A DNA stretch of 64,000 nucleotides from contig JAZPYZ010000014.1 in NCBI GenBank assembly GCA_045544455.1, positions 36,852 to 100,851 of the forward strand, given 5' to 3'. Of the stretch, positions 15,203 through 23,720 are shown one piece after another (within the stretch, counting starts at the first letter, position 1; each line of letters opens with the position of its first letter). Made by a program: the position numbers and the translations under genes. A model generated the notes under the pieces. The model was not told the DNA's origin. It worked only from the letters and a program-made list of their open reading frames with translations, and searched no databases. The DNA comes from JAZPYZ01 sp045544455 (lineage in GTDB: Bacteria; Bacillota; Clostridia; Oscillospirales; Acutalibacteraceae).

Positions 15203-16653
15203 TGTCGATCAAATCCATTCACCAAGGACTGATCGCGCGTGATTTTTCGTGCGCGGAATTGGTTTTGCGCTATCAAAATGCGATTACGCGGGATAATCCT
15301 CGTTTGCGCGCGTTTATTACCGTGACCGACGATGAGGCGGTCGCGGCGGCTGCACGTATAGATAAACGGTTGGCGGCCGGAGAGACGATCGGCATGCTGG
15401 CCGGTGTGCCGATGACGTTAAAAGATAATATTTCCACCCGTGGCATTCGCACCACGTGCGGATCGCGAATGTTGGCGGATTATATCCCGATATATGATGC
15501 GACGGTATGGCAACGGTTGCAAACCGCCGGCGGGATCTTGATGGGCAAATCCAATATGGATGAATTTGCCATGGGATCCACCGGCGAAACCTCCTGGTTT
15601 GGCGCCACCAAACATCCGCAGGACGCCGATCGGGTACCGGGCGGCAGTTCCGGCGGTACGGCGTGTGCCGTGGCGGCCGGATTGGCGGTGTATGGGTTGG
15701 GTTCCGATACCGGCGGTTCGATTCGGCAACCGGCGGCTTTTTGCGGCGTGGTTGGGTTAAAACCCACCTACGGTGCGGTGTCGCGCTATGGGTTGGTGGC
15801 ACATGCGTCGAGTTTGGATCAAATAGGACCGATAGCGGCCACGGCCGCGGATGTAGCGATGGTGTACGACGTCATTGCCGATCGCGATCCGTGCGACGCG
15901 ACGAGCGATACCGCCACACGTGTGTCGGCGGTAAGCCATTTAAACGATTCACTTTCCGGACTGCGTATCGGGGTGGTATCGACCGGTTCAGAATGGGTAG
16001 AACCGATCGTACTGGCCTCTCTTGAACGTGCGGCCCAGGTATATCAGTCGCTGGGTGCTACGTTGGTACCGGTTGAACTTCCGCTTCTTAAACACGCCAT
16101 TCCGGCCTATCACGTGATCGCCGGGGCGGAAGTTGCGTCCAATTTGGCCCGGTACGACGGCATCCGTTACGGATACCGGTCTGATCAAGGAGACAGCCGG
16201 CAAGAGCGTATCGTAAACACCCGTACCGAAGGATTTGGTCAAGTGGTGAAACGGCGAATCTTGTTCGGGACGTATGTGTTACAGCAAGCGCAATACGAAC
16301 GATATTATAAACGGGCCATCGCGTTTCGCCGGCAAACCACGCAGATGTTCGCCGATGCGTTTGAGCGGTGTGACGTGTTATTAATGCCGACCACTTCGAC
16401 GGTGGCGTTCCGGTCGCCGGCGGCGCAGTATGCCGATCAAGACGATCTCTTTTTTGCCGATACCTTTACCGCATCGGTCAACCTGGCCGGTTTGCCGGCG
16501 GTATCGGTCCCGTGCGGCTCGGACCTGGCCGGCCTGCCGGTCGGGATGCAACTTGTCGGTAAACGCTTTGCGGAACCGACGATCTTAAACGCGGCGCATC
16601 AATTTGAACAAGCGACCGCGTCGGTGTTTGTGCGGCAGGGGGTGTCGGTATGA
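15199..16653 (+). CDS. gatA: Asp/Glu-tRNA amidotransferase subunit GatA
   Basis: 484 aa. It is the glutaminase subunit of the amidase-signature family. The Ser-cisSer-Lys triad is Lys75 (MTLKDN), Ser150 in GGSSGG and Ser174 (DTGGSIRQP), with the spacing of known GatA enzymes. It releases ammonia that is channelled to GatB. The start is one of two adjacent ATG codons overlapping the gatC stop, behind GGAAAGG. It overlaps gatB by ATGA. Confidence 0.97.
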   Translation: MMSIKSIHQGLIARDFSCAELVLRYQNAITRDNPRLRAFITVTDDEAVAAAARIDKRLAAGETIGMLAGVPMTLKDNISTRGIRTTCGSRMLADYIPIYDATVWQRLQTAGGILMGKSNMDEFAMGSTGETSWFGATKHPQDADRVPGGSSGGTACAVAAGLAVYGLGSDTGGSIRQPAAFCGVVGLKPTYGAVSRYGLVAHASSLDQIGPIAATAADVAMVYDVIADRDPCDATSDTATRVSAVSHLNDSLSGLRIGVVSTGSEWVEPIVLASLERAAQVYQSLGATLVPVELPLLKHAIPAYHVIAGAEVASNLARYDGIRYGYRSDQGDSRQERIVNTRTEGFGQVVKRRILFGTYVLQQAQYERYYKRAIAFRRQTTQMFADAFERCDVLLMPTTSTVAFRSPAAQYADQDDLFFADTFTASVNLAGLPAVSVPCGSDLAGLPVGMQLVGKRFAEPTILNAAHQFEQATASVFVRQGVSV

Positions 16654-18074
16654 CCTATGAAATGGTGGTCGGACTCGAAACCCATATGGAACTGGCGACA
16701 CGTTCGAAGATCTTTTGCGGATGTTCCACTGCGTTTGGTGCGCCGCCCAACACCCAATGTTGTCCGGTGTGCATGGGGTTTCCTGGCGCGTTACCGGTAC
16801 TCAATCGGCAAGCGGTCATGCTCGCGGTGACGGCCGGCCTGGCGACCGGATGCACCATTCATCCCGTGACCAAAACCGATCGCAAACAGTACCAATACCC
16901 CGATCTGCCGAAAGCGTATCAGATCACACAGTTTGATCGGCCGTTATGCACCGATGGGCAAGTGACCTTGTCGTCCGGCAAACGCATCCGCATTGCGCGG
17001 ATACATATCGAAGAAGATGCCGGCAAACTGATCCATCAAACCGACGGTGTGGCGATCGACTATAATCGATGCGGTGTGCCGTTGATCGAAATCGTCACCG
17101 AACCGGATTTTCGCACTACCGATGAGATTCGGGAATATCTGGAACAACTGCAACGCCTGATGCAATACGCCGGCGTGTCCGACGGTAAAATGCAGGAAGG
17201 ATCGATGCGATGCGACGTCAACGTGTCGGTGCGACCGGTCGGTTGCACGGCGCTTGGTATCCGTACCGAGATCAAAAATGTCAATTCGTTTCGGTTTATC
17301 GAACAGGCGGTCGCGTTTGAGGCGGACCGCCAGATCGCTTTGTTGCAAAACGGGCAACCGGTCGTGCAGGAAACCCGTCGTTATAACGAAACCAAACGCA
17401 CGACCGAAAGCATGCGCGGCAAAGAGGATGCGACGGATTATCGGTATATGCGAGAACCGGATCTCGGCACCATTACGGTGTCGCAAGCGGATATCGATTG
17501 GTGCCGCGCGGCGTTACCGGAACTGCCGGCTTCGCGCAAAACGCGGTATATAGAACAATACGGATTGTCCGAGCGCGAGGCGAACGTGCTGTTGAAATAC
17601 CGGCCGTTAGCGGATTATTTTGAAACCGCAAGCCGGGATGTGTCTAAATCGTTAGTGGCGCGCTGGATCACCGGCCCGTTATTCAGTCGCTTGCCGGACG
17701 AATCGGCCAAACAACAAGCGGACATGCCGGTTTTGGCGGATCATCTTCGCCGTTTGGTGGCATTGGTAGATGACGGTACCTTACGATTGAACGTGGCAAA
17801 ACGTATTCTGGATCGCATGATGGATACTGGCTTGGCACCGGACGATCTGATCACCGATGCCGATCGCGCAATCATCGACGACGAAACCTTGTGCGGTATA
17901 TGCCGACAGGTGATTCACGATAATCCGCGCGCGGTGACGGATTATCGCGACGGTAAACATACGGCCATACACGCGTTGGTCGGCGGTGTCATGCGTGCGA
18001 CCGGTGGTGCGGCGGATGCTCGCACAGTCGAACAGACGTTAAGGCGGTTACTCGATACAGAAAAGAGCGAATGA
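16650..18074 (+). CDS. gatB: Asp/Glu-tRNA amidotransferase subunit GatB
   Basis: 474 aa. It is the kinase/transamidase subunit that activates the mischarged aminoacyl-tRNA and adds ammonia. The N-terminal VGLETHMEL and the zinc-site cysteines (Cys23, Cys25, Cys37/38, Cys41) are present, followed by the helical and YqeY-like tRNA-binding end (about 330-474). The overlap with gatA preserves the gatCAB order. The gene also runs almost directly (1 nt) into an unrelated transporter gene. Confidence 0.97.
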   Translation: MTYEMVVGLETHMELATRSKIFCGCSTAFGAPPNTQCCPVCMGFPGALPVLNRQAVMLAVTAGLATGCTIHPVTKTDRKQYQYPDLPKAYQITQFDRPLCTDGQVTLSSGKRIRIARIHIEEDAGKLIHQTDGVAIDYNRCGVPLIEIVTEPDFRTTDEIREYLEQLQRLMQYAGVSDGKMQEGSMRCDVNVSVRPVGCTALGIRTEIKNVNSFRFIEQAVAFEADRQIALLQNGQPVVQETRRYNETKRTTESMRGKEDATDYRYMREPDLGTITVSQADIDWCRAALPELPASRKTRYIEQYGLSEREANVLLKYRPLADYFETASRDVSKSLVARWITGPLFSRLPDESAKQQADMPVLADHLRRLVALVDDGTLRLNVAKRILDRMMDTGLAPDDLITDADRAIIDDETLCGICRQVIHDNPRAVTDYRDGKHTAIHALVGGVMRATGGAADARTVEQTLRRLLDTEKSE

Positions 18075-18075
18075 T

Positions 18076-18972
18076 ATGAATCGAAAACAATTACAAAGCA
18101 ACGGCTTGTTGTTGCTGGCGGCGTTGATTTGGGGCGTGGCGTTTGTGGCGCAAAGCGATGCCATGAATCACGTCGGTGCGTTTACCTTTAACGGTGCACG
18201 CTTTGTGTTGGGTGCACTGGCGCTATGGCCACTGGCGGCCTATAAACAAGCGAAACTCACGCCGGCCGAGCGCGTGTCACAACGGCGTCCGCTATGGATA
18301 GGGGCGTTGCTTTGCGGTGTGACGTTAGGGGTAGCTTCGGCGTTACAGCAACACGGGCTCATCGAAACCTCGGCCGGAAAAGCCGGCTTTTTGACCGCGC
18401 TATACGTGGTGTTGGTGCCGCTGATCGGGCTACTGTTTAAGCGGCACGTGGCGTATACCGTGTGGATCGGTGTCAGTATGGCGGTGGTGGGTATGTACCT
18501 GCTTTGTATCAACGAACAATTATCGTTAAATCGCGGCGATATGTTGATTTTACTGTGTGCGGTAGTGTTTGCCATCCAGATGGTACTGGTTGGACATTAC
18601 GCTCCGTTGGTGGACGGTGTCAGTTTAGCGTGTTTGGAATTTGCCGTGGCCGGTATCGGCAACCTTGTTCCGGCCTTGTTGTTCGAACACCATCACATCG
18701 AATCGTTAATGGCGGCATGGTTGCCGTTGTTATATACCGGCTTGTTGTCGAGTGGGGTAGCGTACACGTTGCAGATTCTCGGACAACGGCATGCCCATCC
18801 GGCGGTCGCCTCGCTGATCTTGAGTTTGGAATCGGTGTTTGCGGCGTTATCCGGTTGGGTACTGCTACACGAAAGATTGTTGCCGCGTGAACTGATCGGT
18901 GCCGTATTGATGTTGGCGGCGGTTATTCTGGCGGAAATCCCGGTTAAACGAGGAAAGGGAGAGTCTGTATGA
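18076..18972 (+). CDS. EamA-type drug/metabolite transporter
   Basis: 298 aa with about ten membrane segments in two EamA repeats (about 10-145 and 155-290). The first repeat begins GLLLLAALIWGVAFVAQ, and the second ends with SLILSLESVFAALSGWVLL, a hallmark of the family. It probably exports a small metabolite; the substrate cannot be read. It starts 1 nt after gatB and overlaps the kinase gene by ATGA, so it belongs to the same long transcript. Confidence 0.88.
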   Translation: MNRKQLQSNGLLLLAALIWGVAFVAQSDAMNHVGAFTFNGARFVLGALALWPLAAYKQAKLTPAERVSQRRPLWIGALLCGVTLGVASALQQHGLIETSAGKAGFLTALYVVLVPLIGLLFKRHVAYTVWIGVSMAVVGMYLLCINEQLSLNRGDMLILLCAVVFAIQMVLVGHYAPLVDGVSLACLEFAVAGIGNLVPALLFEHHHIESLMAAWLPLLYTGLLSSGVAYTLQILGQRHAHPAVASLILSLESVFAALSGWVLLHERLLPRELIGAVLMLAAVILAEIPVKRGKGESV

Positions 18973-19910
18973 CGATCATTACCATCACCTTAAATCCGGC
19001 GTTTGATCGGCATTGTTATATTGCCGATTTTGAGGCCGGACATGAATTTGTGGCGACCGATACCCAGATCGATGCCGGCGGTAAAGGTGTCAACATCGCG
19101 CGCGCTCTTACGGTTAACGGCGTGGAAAGTGAGACGGTTGTTGTGCTTGGTGAACAGAACCGAGAATCGTTTTGTGCTCAATTAAAGCAGGATGGTCTTG
19201 CTTTTCAAGATATCACGGTCTCCGGCCGTATTCGCGAAAACCTCACCATTCATACCGATACCGGTACCGAAACACGCATTGCATTTGCCGGCTTTTCGAT
19301 CGATGGCCGCACGTTGGACCGTGTATACGAGATGGTCGAGCCGTTATTGGTGGATGAACCGATCGTTACGTTGACCGGTCGAATGCCGGATAGCTTGCCG
19401 ATGACGGATTTACAACGATTTGTTGCCAAACTCAAAGCGCAAGGGGCTAAACTTGTGATCGATTCCCGTTCGTTTACGAAGGCGGATTTGATCGAGGCTG
19501 CCCCGTGGTTGATTAAACCGAACCAAGAGGAAATCACCACGTACCTGGATCGCCCGATCAACGGGTTTGCCGATGCTTTGGCCGGCGCGAAAGCGTTATG
19601 CGCGGCCGGCATCGAACAGGTGATGGTCAGCTTAGGCGAACAGGGCGCGATGTTGGTCACGGCGGCCGATACGTACGTGGCCACCGCACCGGCCGTGACG
19701 GTACAGTCTACCGTGGGGGCGGGGGATAGCTCGATCGCCGGGTTTTTGGCGGCCCGTAAAGAAGGGTGTTCGCCGGCGGCGTGTTTGGCGCGTGCGGTGG
19801 CGTTTGGCAGTGCCGCGTGCGAAACGAGTGGGACTCGTCCGCCGCATCCCAATGCGGTGGCTAGATTGTTGACGAAGATCACGGTGCAGTTCATTGGATC
19901 AAGGGGGTAG
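18969..19910 (+). CDS. PfkB-family sugar-phosphate kinase (1-phosphofructokinase / tagatose-6-phosphate kinase type)
   Basis: 313 aa. It belongs to the FruK/LacC subgroup: starts TITLNPAFD, then DAGGKGVNIARAL (substrate site, about 36-48), and ends with VGAGDSSIAG (249-258), in which Asp253 is the catalytic base. It would phosphorylate fructose-1-phosphate or tagatose-6-phosphate to the bisphosphate. No PTS or fruR gene is adjacent. The following glycosidase suggests it handles a sugar released from polysaccharide. Exact substrate uncertain. Confidence 0.87.
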   Translation: MTIITITLNPAFDRHCYIADFEAGHEFVATDTQIDAGGKGVNIARALTVNGVESETVVVLGEQNRESFCAQLKQDGLAFQDITVSGRIRENLTIHTDTGTETRIAFAGFSIDGRTLDRVYEMVEPLLVDEPIVTLTGRMPDSLPMTDLQRFVAKLKAQGAKLVIDSRSFTKADLIEAAPWLIKPNQEEITTYLDRPINGFADALAGAKALCAAGIEQVMVSLGEQGAMLVTAADTYVATAPAVTVQSTVGAGDSSIAGFLAARKEGCSPAACLARAVAFGSAACETSGTRPPHPNAVARLLTKITVQFIGSRG

Positions 19911-19915
19911 TTCAT

Positions 19916-22885
19916 ATGGATATATTTTGGAACGTGATTGAAGCGAACCGACAAGATCACACCTGCCTTCCGTTTTGGAGCTGGAACGATCGACTGGAAA
20001 CGGACGAACTCAAACGCCAGATCGATTTGATGCGCAAAGCCGGATTGGGCGGTTACTTTATGCACGCGCGCGGTGGACTTGAAACCCCGTACATGGGGGA
20101 CGAATGGATGCAGGCGATTCGCACCGGTATGGATCATGCCGGGGACGATATGCAAGCGTGGGCGTACGATGAGAACGGCTGGCCGAGTGGGTTTGCCGAT
20201 GGCGTTATTCCGAAAATGGGTGTGGAGCATCAGCAAAAGACCTTGGTTCGTTGTATCGTCGGGACCGATGCGTTTGATCCCGATACCGTGTTGGGATATT
20301 ACCGCAAAACCGGCGACGGTATGGTGATGACCGATACGCCCGAAAACGGGGATATCGCGGTGGTTTGTGTGGTGAATCCATATTATATCGACACCATGAA
20401 TCCGGATACCATCCGGCGTTTTCTCGACGAAACACACGAGAAATATTATCGGCAGTTCGGTGCCGATTTCGGCACGCGGTTGCAAGGCTTTTTTACCGAT
20501 GAACCGCAGTATGGGGCGTATAACACACCGTGGTCGCCGTTGCTGGAACAGGCGTGGCGTGACCGCTACGGCGAAGAGTTGCGTCCCCTTTTGGGATGGT
20601 TGTTTATCGAAGGCGACGGCAGTCGTCGGATGAGAACACGGTATTATACCCTCGCCGGGGAGCGGTATCGAGAATGCTTTATCAAGCAGATGTACGATTG
20701 GTGCACCGATCATGGGTGCGAACTCACCGGTCACGTTATGCAGGAAGAAAATTTAGTCGTGCAACTGGCTTCAACCGGTGGTGCGATGCCGTGTTATGAA
20801 TATTTCCATATGCCGGGTGTGGATTGGCTCGGCAGACAGGTCGGTTCGCCCGTCACCCCCAAACAGGTGGGTAGTGCGGCGGCTCAACTGGGCCGTAAAC
20901 GTGTATTGACCGAGAGTTTTGCGTTGTGCGGATGGGACGTGCCGTTTAACGAACTGCGCCGCATAGCCGGTTGGCAGTTTGTCAACGGCGTCAACCGCAT
21001 CTGTCAACATCTGTCGGCGTACAGTTTGCGCGGTCTTCGCAAACGTGATTTCCCGCCGTCGTTGCACGTACAACAACCTTGGTTTGAAGAATATGCCGGT
21101 TTTAACGATTACGTTACGCGGCTCGGCAGTGCGCTGGCACAAGGGCAAGAACTGGTTGACGTGTTGTTGGTTCAACCGCGTCAAGCGGTTGCGGCGGTGT
21201 TTGATCTAAACCATATTGCCAAAGCCGCACAGATCAATGCGGATTTTGAACAAACCAGTATTCGTTTGGATGGATTACATATCGGTCATCATTACGGCGA
21301 CGAGACGTTGATGTCGAAATTCGGTTCGGTGGATGGCGCCGCGTTGAGGGTAGGGCAGATGACCTATCACACTGTCATTTTACCGTCCTGCTCGACCTTG
21401 CCGCGCCGCGTGGCCGAGTTGTTGCTTGCTTTTGCGCAAAACGGTGGTCGTGTGTTAGCGATGGGGGATCGCCTGTGCGAAATTGACGCCGCGCCCGATA
21501 CGTTGGCGAATCAACTCGCGGCGTATGCAAAACCGTTGCCCGAGACGGATGCCGCCTGGCGCGCCATGCTCGCCGGTGACGATAGTTTATCGATCGTTCA
21601 AAACGGGGCGGAATGCGACGGGTTATCCTGCATGGTGCGCCGGTTGGATGACGGCCGTCGCCTGTTTTTCGTCACCAACCGTACACAAACCGATTTCGGG
21701 GCGTGTACGTTATCGATTACCGGCGTCACTGGTTTGCTCGAATTGGATCTGATCCAGGGCCGTGAACTGGCGATCGCGGTATCGCCGCGCGACGGTCGCA
21801 CCGTGTGGACGGCTTCGTTTGCGTCTTCCGAAGCGCACGTCTTTATCGAAACCGACGCAGCGTACACCGCGGAACCGTTACCGACAACCGAACGTATCGT
21901 GCTGGATCATCTGGTATTGTCCGACCGCACCGATAATTTGCTCACGTTGGATATGTGCGAATATCGAGTAGATGGCGGCGACTGGCAACCGAAAAAAGCG
22001 GTTATTTTACTGCAGGATGAATTGTTAGCCAAGCAAAAACCGTGTGCGGTGGATCTGCGATTCACCTTTAACGTGACCGACCTCGATCGGATTGGTGCGT
22101 TGTGTCTCGCGATGGAAACGCCCGACCAATATACGCTTACCTTAAACGGAAAACCGTTCACCTTTACGGATAGCGGCCACGTGGGGGATTATGCGTTTCG
22201 TAAAAGCGATATCCGCGCGTTTGTGCGCGAAGGGGCTAACGAATTGATCGTCGCTGCCGATTTTTATCAATCGCCCAAGGTGTACGAGGTGTTGTTTGGC
22301 GACAACGTACACGAAACCGAGCGCAACAAACTCACCCTGGATACCGAACTTGAAAGCGTGTATCTGGTGGGGGATTTCGGGGTATCGTTTGATGGGGAAT
22401 ACCGTCGTGGCGACCGATGCGCGATTTGGACAGATAAAACCGGTGTGTTTTCGATCACACCGCCGCCCGATTCGGTGGATATGCGCGACATTACCCCAAA
22501 CGGGTTTTGGTTCTTTGCCGGCCGTATGCGGTTTTCACAAGATATCACGGTTCACCCGAAACGGCGTACCGAGTATTATGTGTCGCTGTCGACTTTAAAA
22601 GCACCGGCGGCGGTGGTATGGGTTAACGGGCACAAGGTCGGCACCTTGGCGTTTGCACCGTATCGTGTCACCGTGACCGAATGGTTGCGCGACGGCGACA
22701 ACCGTATTGAGATCGAACTGTTGTCCGGCAACCGCAACTGGTTAGGGCCGCACCATCGCCCTGTCGGCGAGAGTTATATGGTTACGCCGGCTACGTTTGG
22801 CGATCAACGCAGTTGGGCGGATGAACAAGAACACGGCCCGTATTGGACCGATGACTATTGCTTTGTCGAATTCGGAGGCGAATAA
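19916..22885 (+). CDS. Large glycoside hydrolase, GH106-like (alpha-L-rhamnosidase type)
   Basis: 989 aa without a signal peptide, so it is cytoplasmic. The N-terminal half resembles the GH106 barrel: LPFWSWNDRLETDELKRQ (residues 18-35), GGYFMHARGGLETPY, WAYDENGWPSG (82-92) and FTDEPQYG (193-200). The middle has a class-I-amidotransferase-like domain (about 430-520), and the C-terminal third has beta-sandwich, galactose-binding-like folds (WVNGHKVG near 900). It probably removes rhamnose or a similar sugar from imported oligosaccharides. It follows the kinase gene by 5 nt and precedes a PHP phosphatase in the same unit. Confidence 0.8.
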   Translation: MDIFWNVIEANRQDHTCLPFWSWNDRLETDELKRQIDLMRKAGLGGYFMHARGGLETPYMGDEWMQAIRTGMDHAGDDMQAWAYDENGWPSGFADGVIPKMGVEHQQKTLVRCIVGTDAFDPDTVLGYYRKTGDGMVMTDTPENGDIAVVCVVNPYYIDTMNPDTIRRFLDETHEKYYRQFGADFGTRLQGFFTDEPQYGAYNTPWSPLLEQAWRDRYGEELRPLLGWLFIEGDGSRRMRTRYYTLAGERYRECFIKQMYDWCTDHGCELTGHVMQEENLVVQLASTGGAMPCYEYFHMPGVDWLGRQVGSPVTPKQVGSAAAQLGRKRVLTESFALCGWDVPFNELRRIAGWQFVNGVNRICQHLSAYSLRGLRKRDFPPSLHVQQPWFEEYAGFNDYVTRLGSALAQGQELVDVLLVQPRQAVAAVFDLNHIAKAAQINADFEQTSIRLDGLHIGHHYGDETLMSKFGSVDGAALRVGQMTYHTVILPSCSTLPRRVAELLLAFAQNGGRVLAMGDRLCEIDAAPDTLANQLAAYAKPLPETDAAWRAMLAGDDSLSIVQNGAECDGLSCMVRRLDDGRRLFFVTNRTQTDFGACTLSITGVTGLLELDLIQGRELAIAVSPRDGRTVWTASFASSEAHVFIETDAAYTAEPLPTTERIVLDHLVLSDRTDNLLTLDMCEYRVDGGDWQPKKAVILLQDELLAKQKPCAVDLRFTFNVTDLDRIGALCLAMETPDQYTLTLNGKPFTFTDSGHVGDYAFRKSDIRAFVREGANELIVAADFYQSPKVYEVLFGDNVHETERNKLTLDTELESVYLVGDFGVSFDGEYRRGDRCAIWTDKTGVFSITPPPDSVDMRDITPNGFWFFAGRMRFSQDITVHPKRRTEYYVSLSTLKAPAAVVWVNGHKVGTLAFAPYRVTVTEWLRDGDNRIEIELLSGNRNWLGPHHRPVGESYMVTPATFGDQRSWADEQEHGPYWTDDYCFVEFGGE

Positions 22886-22887
22886 CT

Positions 22888-23685
22888 ATGCAGGCTAATT
22901 TTCACACCCACACCAAACGTTGCGGTCATGCATCCGGTGAAGATCGCGATTATATCGAGGCCGCGCTAAAAGCCGGTTTTCACACGATTGGGTTTTCCGA
23001 TCATGCGCCGTTTGTGTTCCCGGACGGATACGTTTCCAAGTGGCGCGTGCAACCGGAGGCGTTGGATGATTACGTGACCTCGATCAACGCATTAAAAGAG
23101 GAATATCGTGGCCGCATTCAGGTGTTACTGGGGTTAGAGATGGAATATTTCCCGGCCTTGTTTGACGAGGCGGTTCGCACGGCCAAACAAGTTGGGATGG
23201 ACTATCTGATTCTATCGCAACACGCCTACGGCAACGAGTATGATACCGTGGACGAACAGATCGGTTCGCCCCGGCACGCGTTTTTTAAAACCGATCGGGA
23301 AGACGATCTGTTGGCGTACGTGGATCAGTTGGTGGCCGGCATTCAAACCGGGGTGTACTCGTACGTGGCCCATCCGGATGGATTGAATTTCACCGGCGAC
23401 GAGGCGTTGTATCGCCGTGAGATGCGCCGGCTGTGTGAGGCGGCGAAGGCGCAGGGGTTGCCGTTGGAGATCAATCTATTGGGCCTTTCGGAAGGTCGCC
23501 ATTACCCGTCCGACCGCTTTTTCGCCATTGCGGGCGAGGTGGGTAACCGGGTGATCTTTGGGTATGATGCGCACGATCCGGCGATGTTCCAAAACGAAGA
23601 GGCCTTAAAACAAGGGGAGGCGTTTGCCGCCAAACACGGGCTTATCGTGACCGAAGAAATACCGTTTCCGCTAAAACAAAGATAA
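22888..23685 (+). CDS. PHP-family histidinol-phosphatase-like phosphoesterase
   Basis: 265 aa. HTHT (His6, His8), GFSDHAP, GLEMEY, SQH, AHPD and DAHDP supply the metal ligands of a PHP active site. The family includes HisK-type histidinol phosphatase, but there is no histidine operon here, and its place after sugar genes makes a general sugar-phosphate phosphatase equally likely. The ATG at 22888 is 9 nt from GGAGG. A second PHP gene lies 26 kb downstream. It is the last gene of the gatC-to-PHP unit. Confidence 0.85.
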   Translation: MQANFHTHTKRCGHASGEDRDYIEAALKAGFHTIGFSDHAPFVFPDGYVSKWRVQPEALDDYVTSINALKEEYRGRIQVLLGLEMEYFPALFDEAVRTAKQVGMDYLILSQHAYGNEYDTVDEQIGSPRHAFFKTDREDDLLAYVDQLVAGIQTGVYSYVAHPDGLNFTGDEALYRREMRRLCEAAKAQGLPLEINLLGLSEGRHYPSDRFFAIAGEVGNRVIFGYDAHDPAMFQNEEALKQGEAFAAKHGLIVTEEIPFPLKQR

Positions 23686-23720
23686 AAAAGAAGCCTTGAC
23701 AATGTCAAGGCTTCTTTTTT
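23685..23720. terminator. Bidirectional terminator between the PHP and LicD/TagF genes
   Basis: A 16-bp perfect stem with loop AAT and A- and T-runs, placed between two converging genes. Confidence 0.92.

Noticed and set aside
19250..20734. A 494-codon minus-strand frame
   Set aside because: Runs across two real plus-strand genes (kinase and GH106-like enzyme) and has no credible start or motif.
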